A stretch of DNA of 10,242 nt from Clostridiales bacterium (GTDB lineage: Bacteria; Bacillota; Clostridia; Oscillospirales; Oscillospiraceae): the NCBI GenBank assembly GCA_003522945.1, contig DPHR01000155.1:1-10242 (forward strand). The letters run 5' to 3'. Positions 1 to 5,862 of the stretch are shown here, piece after piece (the first letter of the stretch is position 1; every line of letters begins with the position of its first letter). The translations under genes and the position numbers were made by a program. The notes beneath the pieces are model-generated. The model had not been told where the DNA came from, made no database searches, and was given only the letters and a program-made list of their open reading frames with translations.

Positions 1-105
1 AAAAGGGCAAAAAGCACCGAAAAGACTGGCTGTCCGACGTGTGTGCTCTTGTTAATCGACGCTTCCGCGGGAAGAAACGACTTTTTTCCGTAATGCAAAA
101 AAGGC

Positions 106-134
106 TTGCATTGCACGGCGCCATTTGCTATAAT
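106..134 (+). promoter_or_regulatory. Sigma-A type promoter of rpmE
   Basis: The -35 TTGCAT (106-111) is followed by exactly 17 bases and a perfect -10 TATAAT (129-134). The TG at 126-127 makes it an extended -10. Transcription would start near 141, giving a leader of about 57 nt before the rpmE start codon. The 105 bases upstream contain a small CTTCC/GGAAG hairpin (loop GCG) near 61-74 and nothing that I recognise as a gene. Confidence 0.8.
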
Positions 135-197
135 TTGCGTTGCGCCTTGTATCTCCGAGTATTCGGCCTCAGGGCAGCCTAACATGAGGTGAACGAC

Positions 198-398
198 ATG
201 AAAGAAGGAATCCATCCCAATTACCAGCGCACGACCATCCGCTGCGCCTGCGGCGAGGTCATCGAGACCGCTTCCACCAAGAAGGACATCACCGTCGAGA
301 TCTGCTCGAAGTGCCACCCCTTCTACACCGGCAAGCAGAAGCTGGTCGACACCAGCGGCCGCGTGGACAAGTTCAACAAGAAGTACGGCCTCAAGTAA
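198..398 (+). CDS. rpmE: 50S ribosomal protein L31, zinc-binding type
   Basis: This is a 66-residue protein of the normal L31 length, a late-assembling protein of the large ribosomal subunit. It starts MKEGIHPNY and ends in a basic tail (KFNKKYGLK). Two cysteine pairs are present: C-A-C near residues 16-18 and CSKC near residues 37-40, followed by HPFYTGKQK. This is the zinc-holding C+ form, as opposed to the zinc-free paralog made under zinc limitation in Bacillus. The ATG at 198 is chosen because AGGTGA lies about 6 bases upstream. An in-frame GTG at 189 would itself be part of that Shine-Dalgarno, so it is unlikely to be the start. The gene has its own strong promoter and a hairpin terminator 8 bases after the stop, so it is probably mainly monocistronic. 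Confidence 0.96.
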   Translation: MKEGIHPNYQRTTIRCACGEVIETASTKKDITVEICSKCHPFYTGKQKLVDTSGRVDKFNKKYGLK

Positions 399-406
399 TT
401 TTTGGG

Positions 407-447
407 AAAAAGACGGGATGCGCCTCCGGGCAGCGTCCCGTCTTTTT
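407..447 (+). terminator. Intrinsic terminator after rpmE
   Basis: A 12-bp perfect stem pairs AAAAAGACGGGA (407-418) with TCCCGTCTTTTT (436-447). A few further pairs extend into the loop, and the T-run is part of the right arm. It begins just after the rpmE stop. The A-tract on the left arm would let it work in both directions. The next gene's Shine-Dalgarno follows only 7 bases later, so that gene depends on read-through or on a promoter that I could not place. Confidence 0.88.
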
Positions 448-467
448 CGTATACAGGAGGAAAGACC

Positions 468-1136
468 ATGGCATCCCGTATCCTTCATCTTGCCGCGGCA
501 AAGCTCATTCTGGACGAGCATCCCGTGACGGACGAAAAGCGCTTTCGTCTCGGCTCGATCTTACCGGACGCCGGAGAGCGCGTGAGCGCGCATTTCCGCG
601 TGCGGATCGACGGCGGAACGAAGACGATGATGGCGCTCGGCGGCTTCCGCGCGCGCTTCGCGGACAAAATGGACGATCCGCTCTATCTCGGGTACTATCT
701 CCATCTTGTGCAGGACATCGTGTTCCGCAAGGTATTCTATCTCGACCACGGCTGGAAGGTGGACTCGCCGCAGAAGGTCGAGCGGCTTTACGACGATTAC
801 CGCATTCTGAATACCTGGGCCATTGAGAAATTCGCCCTGCGCGAGGATCTTACCGCGCCGGAGGATTTTTCCGCCGAGCCGATCTGCGCTGTTTCCGATT
901 TTGCGCTGCCGGAATTTCTCGCCGAGCTGCATGCGGACTTCACGACGCCGCCCCCGCCGGGCGATTGCGTATACTTCACCAAAGCCATTGCGGAGGAATT
1001 TCTGACCGCCGCTGTGCCGCTCTGCCGGCGGGAGATCGCGGCGCTGCGCGAAGGGAAAACCGCCGTGGACGAGCGCGCCTGGGCGTGGGAGGCGCGGCAG
1101 GAACCAAATTTATCCACTCCGTGTGAACCATCCTGA
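468..1136 (+). CDS. Hypothetical protein, possible zinc-dependent phospholipase C-like fold
   Basis: This is a 222-residue soluble protein with no signal peptide or membrane segment. It starts at the ATG at 468 because a full AGGAGG (455-460) sits 7 bases upstream; earlier in-frame codons lie inside the rpmE terminator. The first half has regularly spaced potential metal ligands: H7 in RILHLAAA, D34 in RLGSILPDAG, H42, and H79 and D83 in YLGYYLHLVQDIVFR, then D93/H94. A His/Asp pattern on helices is typical of the zinc-dependent phospholipase C / S1-P1 nuclease fold. The link to that fold is my inference from the pattern; the substrate is unknown. The C-terminal half is helical and Glu/Ala rich. 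The lipoprotein gene follows after 57 bases with no terminator between, so the two are probably cotranscribed. I am confident that it is a gene, not of its function. Confidence 0.82.
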   Translation: MASRILHLAAAKLILDEHPVTDEKRFRLGSILPDAGERVSAHFRVRIDGGTKTMMALGGFRARFADKMDDPLYLGYYLHLVQDIVFRKVFYLDHGWKVDSPQKVERLYDDYRILNTWAIEKFALREDLTAPEDFSAEPICAVSDFALPEFLAELHADFTTPPPPGDCVYFTKAIAEEFLTAAVPLCRREIAALREGKTAVDERAWAWEARQEPNLSTPCEPS

Positions 1137-1154
1137 CGCATAGCGCGTCTAATA

Positions 1155-1184
1155 TCCTGCGGAGCGGAAAACCCGGCCGCAGGA
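1155..1184 (+). promoter_or_regulatory. Hairpin that covers part of the lipoprotein Shine-Dalgarno
   Basis: TCCTGCGG (1155-1162) pairs with CCGCAGGA (1177-1184), with a further CGG/CCG pairing inside the loop. The right arm contains the first bases of the AGGAGG ribosome binding site (1181-1186) of the gene starting at 1194. There is no T-run, so it is not a terminator. A role in limiting translation initiation is inference. Confidence 0.4.
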
Positions 1185-1193
1185 GGTTATACA

Positions 1194-2012
1194 ATGAACA
1201 AGAAGATGAAATGGCTCGGTATTTTCGCGCTGGCGGCAAGTCTGCTTTTGACGGCCTGCGGCGCGCAGCCCACCGAAGCAGTGCCCACATCGACGCCTGA
1301 ACCGACCGCCACCGCGGAGCCGACCGCGACGCCTGAGACGACCGCAGCGGCGGAGCCGACGGAAGAACCCACCGCCGAGCCGGTATCGCAGCCGGTGGAG
1401 GAACCGTCCGGCATCGTGAACATGGACGAAGAGGGGAAAACGCTCTATGCCGCGCAGCTGGACCGCTACGCCGCGGCGCTCTCCGAGCAGTGGCCGGAGG
1501 GACGGTACTTTGAAAACGGCATGAGCGAGATCGCCGGATACTATTACGAGGGCGACGCCCGCGCGAACGTCGGCGTATTTTTCCCTGACCTTGACGGCGA
1601 CGGCTCGCCGGAGATGGTGATCGGCGCGATCTTGGGCGCGGACACCGATCCGGCCGTTCTGGAGATCTGGACGGTCAAGGACGGCGCACCGGTGATGCTC
1701 GTGCAGAGCCACGCGAGAGATAAGTATTATGTGGAATATCTCGCGGACGAAAACGCCTGGCTCATTGCGAACGAGGGTTCGGGCGGCGCGGCGAGCAGCG
1801 TGTGGTTTTACTATGCGCTCCAGAACGGAGAGCTTGCTCTCATGCAGGGCGTGACGAGCGAGTCCGGCGCGTGGTACATGACGTACGATACGGACTACGA
1901 CGTTTCTAATGACACGCCGTCCGATGAGGCGGCCTGTCAGGCAATCATCGATTCCCACACGGAACGCTATACGGCGCTCGACTATACGCCGTATACTGAG
2001 CTCCGGCAATAA
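1194..2012 (+). CDS. Secreted lipoprotein with Thr/Pro/Glu-rich linker and DxDGDG motif
   Basis: The protein has 272 residues. It starts with a lipoprotein signal: MNKKMKW, a hydrophobic core at residues 8-19, and lipobox LTAC with the modified cysteine at 22. Residues 25-72 are a low-complexity stretch of Thr, Pro, Glu and Ala (repeated TEP/TAEPT units), a typical spacer across the Gram-positive wall. A globular domain follows from about residue 78. DLDGDGSPE at 132-140, within FFPDLDGDGSPEMVIG, resembles the calcium-binding loop seen in FG-GAP/VCBS-like and other extracellular domains; calcium binding is inferred. The domain is rich in Tyr, Trp and acidic residues and ends ELRQ. AGGAGG at 1181-1186 supports the ATG at 1194. 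The molecular role is unknown. It lies 57 bases after the hypothetical gene, so it probably shares a transcript with it. Confidence 0.88.
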   Translation: MNKKMKWLGIFALAASLLLTACGAQPTEAVPTSTPEPTATAEPTATPETTAAAEPTEEPTAEPVSQPVEEPSGIVNMDEEGKTLYAAQLDRYAAALSEQWPEGRYFENGMSEIAGYYYEGDARANVGVFFPDLDGDGSPEMVIGAILGADTDPAVLEIWTVKDGAPVMLVQSHARDKYYVEYLADENAWLIANEGSGGAASSVWFYYALQNGELALMQGVTSESGAWYMTYDTDYDVSNDTPSDEAACQAIIDSHTERYTALDYTPYTELRQ

Positions 2013-2021
2013 GAAGAAAAG

Positions 2022-2131
2022 AAGCCTCCCCCGCACAGTGAACAGCACCCCATTCGTTAGACAAGTATCGTCAAATACTTAGTACTAAGGAATGGGGTGC
2101 ATTTCTCAATGGGAGAGGCAAGGGCTTTTTT
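2022..2131 (+). terminator. Probable composite terminator of the lipoprotein transcript
   Basis: Outside the nested repeat, GCCTC (2024-2028) can pair with GAGGC (2115-2119), or AAGCC (2022-2026) with GGCTT (2123-2127). Six T residues end the structure at 2126-2131. The outer stem is short and imperfect, so termination is inferred mainly from position (10 bases after the stop) and the T-run. From 2132 to 2274 I see no gene and no convincing promoter for prfC. Confidence 0.4.
2045..2100. repeat. Nested inverted repeat downstream of the lipoprotein gene
   Basis: GCACCCCATTC (2045-2055) is perfectly complementary to GAATGGGGTGC (2090-2100). The 34-base AT-rich interior has its own hairpin, AAGTAT (2063-2068) with ATACTT (2075-2080). 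It also has a 12-base palindrome CTTAGTACTAAG (2078-2089) that overlaps and competes with that hairpin. No T-run follows the outer stem directly. It could be part of a composite terminator or a small non-autonomous repeat. Confidence 0.6.
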
Positions 2132-2288
2132 CAATTTCCCCGCAAAGAAGGAATACGCGCATTGCTTTTTCGGGAATTCTATGGTAAAAAAGAGTGTTAC
2201 AACTTTTTCAAGGGAAGAGACGGGTTATGAAGGATTAAAAATACGGTAGATTTTTCATTTCAAAAATTTACCGGAAGGATGAAATAAC

Positions 2289-3878
2289 ATGAGTGACTTA
2301 CAGCGGGAGATCTCGCGGCGGCGGACGTTTGCGATCATCTCCCACCCGGACGCGGGCAAAACGACATTGACGGAAAAGCTCCTTCTCTACGGAGGGGCGA
2401 TCCAGCTCGCCGGCTCGGTAAAGGGCAAGGCGGCGGCGCGCCATGCGGTCTCCGACTGGATGGAGCTGGAAAAGCAGCGCGGCATTTCCATCACGTCGTC
2501 CGTGCTCCAGTTTGAATATAACGGCTACTGCATCAACATTCTCGACACCCCCGGCCATCAGGACTTCTCCGAGGACACCTACCGCACGCTTATGGCGGCG
2601 GACAGCGCCGTCATGGTCATCGACGCGGCCAAGGGCATCGAGCCGCAGACGCGCAAGCTCTTCAAGGTCTGCGCCATGCGGCATATCCCCATCTTCACGT
2701 TCATCAACAAGATGGACCGCGAGGCGCGCAGCCCCTACGATCTGCTCGAAGAGCTCGAAAAGGAGTTCGGCATCGGCACGTACCCGATGAACTGGCCGAT
2801 CGGCTGCGGCGTGGACTTCAAGGGCGTGTACGACCGCGAGAAAAAGGAAGTTCTCGCGTTTACGCAGCGTCACGCGGGCAGCCGCGCCATCCACGCGGCG
2901 GAGCTTTCCATGGATAACGAGGCAGGCCTGCGCGAAGCGCTCGGCGAGCGGCTGTACAGTACGCTTTGCGACGATGTGGAGCTTCTCGACGGCGCGGGGT
3001 ACGAATTTGATCTCGATCTTGTACGCAGCGGCGATCTGAGCCCCGTTTTCTTCGGCTCGGCGCTGATGAACTTCGGCGTGGAGCAGTTTCTGGCGAGCTT
3101 TCTCGATCTCACAACGCCTCCGCTCGCGCGCCTTTCCGATGGCGTGCCGGTCGAGCCGACGGACGACCATTTCTCCGCCTTCGTATTCAAGATCCAGGCG
3201 AACATGAACAAGGCGCACCGCGACCGCATCGCGTTCATGCGCATCTGCTCGGGCAAGTTTGAGCGCAACGAGGAATACTACCACGTGCAGGGCGGAAAGC
3301 CCATCAAGCTCGCGCAGCCGCAGCAGATGATGGCTGAGGAGCGCCAGATCATCGACGAGGCTTACGCCGGAGACATCATCGGCGTGTTCGACCCCGGCAT
3401 CTACTCCATCGGCGATACGATCTGCTCCAAGGACAAAAAGGTCCGCTTTGAGGGCATCCCGACGTTCGCACCCGAGCACTTCGCCGCCTTTGAGCGCAAG
3501 GACACGATGAAGCGCAAGCAGTTCGAGACCGGTATTCGCCAGATCGCGCAGGAGGGCGCCATCCAGATCTTCCACGAGCCGAACACCGGCCTGGAGGAGG
3601 TCATCGTCGGCGTCGTCGGCGTGCTGCAGTTCGACGTGCTCGAATACCGTTTGCAGAGCGAATACTCCACCGCCGTGCGCCGCCGCGCGCTGCCGTATGA
3701 AAACATCCGCTGGATCGTTAGCGACACCGACCCCGCAACGCTCACGCTCACGCGCGACACCAAGTGGGTGCAGGACTTCAAGGGCAACAACCTCCTGCTC
3801 TTCGGCGGCGAGTGGAACATCGCCTACACGCTCAAGCAGAACCCCGGCCTAGAGCTCGCGGAGTTCTCCAAAAACTGA
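2289..3878 (+). CDS. prfC: Peptide chain release factor 3 (RF3)
   Basis: This translational GTPase removes class I release factors from the ribosome after peptide release. At 529 residues it has the full family length. The GTPase motifs are all visible: P-loop SHPDAGKT at 18-25, switch I ending GISIT at 65-69, DTPGHQDF at 86-93, NKMD at 140-143 and FFGSA at about 254-258. The early HAVSDWMELEKQRGISI stretch and the NMNKAHRDRIAFMRICSGKF stretch in domain 2 are typical of RF3 and separate it from EF-G, TetM and LepA. The C-terminal domain is complete (PALTL-type region, then KWVQDFKGNNLLLFGGEWNIAY). The start codon at 2289 is preceded by AAGGA at about 2275, slightly far at 9-10 bases. The gene stands alone between a terminator-like region and a 16-bp hairpin. 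Confidence 0.97.
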   Translation: MSDLQREISRRRTFAIISHPDAGKTTLTEKLLLYGGAIQLAGSVKGKAAARHAVSDWMELEKQRGISITSSVLQFEYNGYCINILDTPGHQDFSEDTYRTLMAADSAVMVIDAAKGIEPQTRKLFKVCAMRHIPIFTFINKMDREARSPYDLLEELEKEFGIGTYPMNWPIGCGVDFKGVYDREKKEVLAFTQRHAGSRAIHAAELSMDNEAGLREALGERLYSTLCDDVELLDGAGYEFDLDLVRSGDLSPVFFGSALMNFGVEQFLASFLDLTTPPLARLSDGVPVEPTDDHFSAFVFKIQANMNKAHRDRIAFMRICSGKFERNEEYYHVQGGKPIKLAQPQQMMAEERQIIDEAYAGDIIGVFDPGIYSIGDTICSKDKKVRFEGIPTFAPEHFAAFERKDTMKRKQFETGIRQIAQEGAIQIFHEPNTGLEEVIVGVVGVLQFDVLEYRLQSEYSTAVRRRALPYENIRWIVSDTDPATLTLTRDTKWVQDFKGNNLLLFGGEWNIAYTLKQNPGLELAEFSKN

Positions 3879-3890
3879 TAACCAATGCTC

Positions 3891-3926
3891 AAATCACCCG
3901 TTGGGAAAACTCCCAACGGGTGATTT
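3891..3926. terminator. Bidirectional terminator between prfC and the cysteine hydrolase
   Basis: A perfect 16-bp stem pairs AAATCACCCGTTGGGA (3891-3906) with TCCCAACGGGTGATTT (3911-3926) around an AAAC loop. It begins 13 bases after the prfC stop and lies 51 bases beyond the end of the convergent minus gene. The T-runs on both strands are short (4 on plus, 3 on minus), but the stem is very stable. Confidence 0.87.
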
Positions 3927-3977
3927 TAGTCTGTTGCCCCGCCGGATGGCGGGGCGATGTGTATGTCAGAAAAGAGC

Positions 3978-4523
3978 TCAGTCAGCGTTGATGACGTTGA
4001 TCTGGCACATGCGCATCGTGGCGAGAGCGGCGTCGTGCGTTGCGGGGGTGACGCCCGCGCAGCACTTTGCGTCCAGCGTGATGGGCATTTCGGGATAGAA
4101 CGCCTTTTCTATCAGCGCGTTCGATACGACGCAGATGTCGGTGCAGAGACCGACGATCTCCATATGGACGTTCGTCTCGCCGTACTGCGCGACATATTCG
4201 CCGATGATCTTTACAAGATCGGTCGAGCCGAAGGTGGGCTTATGGACGATCGTGGCGTTTTCCGGCATAGCGGCCTGCACCGCATCGTCCAGCTGCCAGC
4301 CCTCGGTGTCCTGCACGCAGTGGATGAACGGGAGGTTGACGCCCTCCTGCGTTTCAAGATAGGTTTCCTCGTGCGTGTCCTTCGTGGCGATGATCATATC
4401 GCCGCGGGCCTTGTATTCGTTGATCTTGGCCACAACGTTCGGGACGATGGCCTGCGCTTCGGGGGTGCCGAGCGCCTGATCGACGAAGTCCTTCTGCATA
4501 TCGATGACAAGGAGAATGTTCAT
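3978..4523 (-). CDS. Isochorismatase-family cysteine hydrolase, nicotinamidase-like
   Basis: This 181-residue enzyme has the complete catalytic triad of the family: D8 in LLVIDMQKDF, K95 in HKPTFGS and C131 in GLCTDICV. Putative metal ligands D49, H51 (TKDTHEETY) and H68 (LPFIHC) match the D-x-H...H site of nicotinamidases such as Pyrococcus PncA. Hydrolysis of nicotinamide to nicotinate is therefore the leading guess. Other amidohydrolases of the family cannot be excluded, so I leave the symbol empty. The start at 4523 is chosen because GGAGGG lies about 6 bases upstream. The frame stays open to an ATG at 4649, which would add 42 low-complexity residues. The gene is monocistronic: prfC converges on it, and its own promoter lies at 4662-4690. 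Confidence 0.92.
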   Translation of the reverse strand: MNILLVIDMQKDFVDQALGTPEAQAIVPNVVAKINEYKARGDMIIATKDTHEETYLETQEGVNLPFIHCVQDTEGWQLDDAVQAAMPENATIVHKPTFGSTDLVKIIGEYVAQYGETNVHMEIVGLCTDICVVSNALIEKAFYPEMPITLDAKCCAGVTPATHDAALATMRMCQINVINAD

Positions 4524-4589
4524 GGTTTTTCCCTCCGGGTTGGCTGCGGCGGATTCCTCGCAGATTTTCGAGAGCATTTCGGATTGAGC

Positions 4590-4612
4590 GGGGCGGGCGC
4601 TTCCGGGGCGGG
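4590..4612 (+). other. Canonical G-quadruplex motif in the hydrolase leader
   Basis: The plus strand has four G-tracts: GGGG (4590-4593), GGG (4595-4597), GGGG (4605-4608) and GGG (4610-4612). The loops are 1, 7 and 1 bases. It arises from two exact copies of CGGGGCGGGCG, 15 bases apart (4589-4599 and 4604-4614). The G-rich strand is the template of the minus-strand gene starting at 4523, so its transcript here is C-rich. Folding in the cell is not shown by sequence. Confidence 0.55.
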
Positions 4613-4661
4613 CGGTGAGAGGGACGCTGCACAGGAAGGGGATCCGCATGGTGTTTATTTA

Positions 4662-4690
4662 AATATACCAAGCGCTGTGTAACAATGCAA
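4662..4690 (-). promoter_or_regulatory. Promoter of the cysteine hydrolase gene
   Basis: Read on the minus strand, TTGCAT (4690-4685) is separated by exactly 17 bases from TATATT (4667-4662). Transcription would start near 4655, giving a GC-rich leader of about 130 nt before the start at 4523. The -35 is identical to that of rpmE. Confidence 0.65.
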
Positions 4691-4731
4691 CAAGTATTTG
4701 TCAGATTCGCTCTGTGGTATCCGGAAAAAGC

Positions 4732-4766
4732 AAAAAAATCCGCCGCAAAAAGCGGCGGATTTTTTT
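4732..4766. terminator. Orphan bidirectional terminator in a divergent gap
   Basis: Seven A plus TCCGCCGC (4732-4746) pairs with GCGGCGGA plus seven T (4752-4766) around an AAAAA loop, a 15-bp perfect stem with a T-tract on both strands. It is a near-ideal intrinsic terminator. It lies between the promoter of the minus hydrolase gene and the promoter of truA, so it ends neither gene. Between 4767 and 4967 I see no recognisable gene, only a 25-codon minus-strand frame at 4790-4867 and a minus-strand TATAAT near 4840. Confidence 0.85.
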
Positions 4767-4967
4767 AAATTAAGATGGAGGCATTCAGATCATTCGGCGG
4801 CTGCACACCGGATGCTCTGTATGATATTATTATAACCGGCGTTAAAATCAAAGAGTGAACATTTCATGAACAAATTCCGGGCAAAATGTAAACAAATTTG
4901 AACGGATCGGCAGATTCAACAGAAAAACAGAAAATATCGAAAAGTATATGGACGATGTATTCAAATG

Positions 4968-4976
4968 TGCTATACT
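4968..4976 (+). promoter_or_regulatory. Extended -10 promoter of truA
   Basis: TGCTATACT at 4968-4976 is an extended -10 (TGn plus TATACT). No good -35 lies 16-18 bases upstream, which extended -10 promoters can tolerate. Transcription would start near 4983, about 26 bases before the truA start codon, with AGAAGGGAG in between. Confidence 0.55.
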
Positions 4977-5008
4977 AAGCTCTGCGAGAAAAAGAAGGGA
5001 GTTGCCCG

Positions 5009-5746
5009 ATGCAAAATTATAAACTGACGCTTTGCTACGACGGCACGCGCTACCGCGGCTGGCAGAAGCAGGGAAACACCGCCCAGACGGTGCAGGGCAA
5101 GCTTGAGACGCTGCTCTCCCGCGCGCTGGAGCAGCCCGTCGAGATCGCGGGCAGCGGCCGCACGGATGCCGGCGTCCACGCGAGAATGCAGGTGTGCTCC
5201 TTCCGGGCGGATACGGACAGGTCCTGCGCGGAGCTTTTGGCGCTGCTCCGGGAATATCTGCCGGAGGATATCGGCGCGCTCGCGCTCGAGAAAGCGCCGG
5301 AACGGTTCCACGCTCGCCTTTCGGCGGTGCGGAAAACGTATATTTACCGTGTCTGGAACAGCGATGCGCCCTGCGTGTTTGAAAGAAAGTATGTGTATGC
5401 GGAGCCGCGCCCGCTGGATCTTGACGCCATGCGCCGCGCCGCGGCACAGTTTTGCGGGCGGCACGAATTCTCTGCCTTTTCCACCGGAAAGAAAACGGGC
5501 CGCGCCGCCACGCGCACGATAGAGGCTATCGGGATCGAACGCTGCGGGGAAGAAGTGCGGCTTATGTATACCGGCGACGGGTTCTTATACAATATGGTGC
5601 GCATCCTGACCGGCACGCTGCTCGAGGTCGGTCTCGGAGAGCGCCGTCCGGACGATATGGAGGCGATCCTTGCCTCGCACAGCCGTGCGAGTGCCGGTTT
5701 TACCGCTCCGGCGCAGGGACTTTTCCTCTGGGACGTGACGTACTAA
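5009..5746 (+). CDS. truA: tRNA pseudouridine(38-40) synthase TruA
   Basis: It converts uridines 38, 39 and 40 in the anticodon stem-loop of many tRNAs to pseudouridine in the cytoplasm. The protein has 245 residues, the usual length. The N-terminus YKLTLCYDGTRYRGWQKQ is diagnostic. The catalytic aspartate is D53 in AGSGRTDAGVHA. The conserved tyrosine that stacks in the active site is Y111 in RKTYIYR. FCGRHEFSAFS and GDGFLYNMVRILTGTLLEVG (the RNA-binding and C-terminal motifs) follow in order, and the protein ends FLWDVTY. AGAAGGGAG 8-9 bases upstream fixes the ATG at 5009. The gene is transcribed alone from an extended -10 promoter. After the stop there is only a weak CAAC/GTTG hairpin followed by seven T (about 5779-5798), a poor terminator. 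Confidence 0.97.
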   Translation: MQNYKLTLCYDGTRYRGWQKQGNTAQTVQGKLETLLSRALEQPVEIAGSGRTDAGVHARMQVCSFRADTDRSCAELLALLREYLPEDIGALALEKAPERFHARLSAVRKTYIYRVWNSDAPCVFERKYVYAEPRPLDLDAMRRAAAQFCGRHEFSAFSTGKKTGRAATRTIEAIGIERCGEEVRLMYTGDGFLYNMVRILTGTLLEVGLGERRPDDMEAILASHSRASAGFTAPAQGLFLWDVTY

Positions 5747-5819
5747 GCGAGTAAAACTGGAAAATTTTCGTTTTTTTTCAACTTTATGTTGTTTTTTTCT
5801 GGCTTTTCTGTTAAGGCTG

Positions 5820-5828
5820 TGTTATAAT
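5820..5828 (+). promoter_or_regulatory. Extended -10 promoter of the radical SAM gene
   Basis: TGT followed by a perfect TATAAT (5823-5828) forms an extended -10. The -35 region is T-rich without a clear TTGACA. Transcription would start near 5835, leaving a 28-base leader with AGGTGAAGA just ahead of the ATG at 5863. Confidence 0.6.
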
Positions 5829-5862
5829 ACCTTTTTGAAATTACCCCATGTAGGTGAAGAAT

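Noticed and set aside
1285..1410. Tandem repeat or CRISPR-like array in the lipoprotein gene
   Set aside because: The repetition is imperfect codon-level Thr/Pro/Glu/Ala bias of a linker, with no regular spacer structure.
1149..2048. 299-codon minus-strand frame opposite the lipoprotein
   Set aside because: Arg/Gly-rich antisense of the Thr/Pro linker; no start signal, and the plus strand has a signal peptide, lipobox and AGGAGG.
2298..3575. 425-codon open frame on the minus strand opposite prfC
   Set aside because: It is a GC-driven shadow: low-complexity Arg/Leu/Val/His protein with no ribosome site, lying fully inside a certain RF3 gene.
4848..5447. 199-codon minus-strand frame over truA and its promoter
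   Set aside because: Antisense of a complete TruA; Pro/Arg/Ser-rich composition and no ribosome site.
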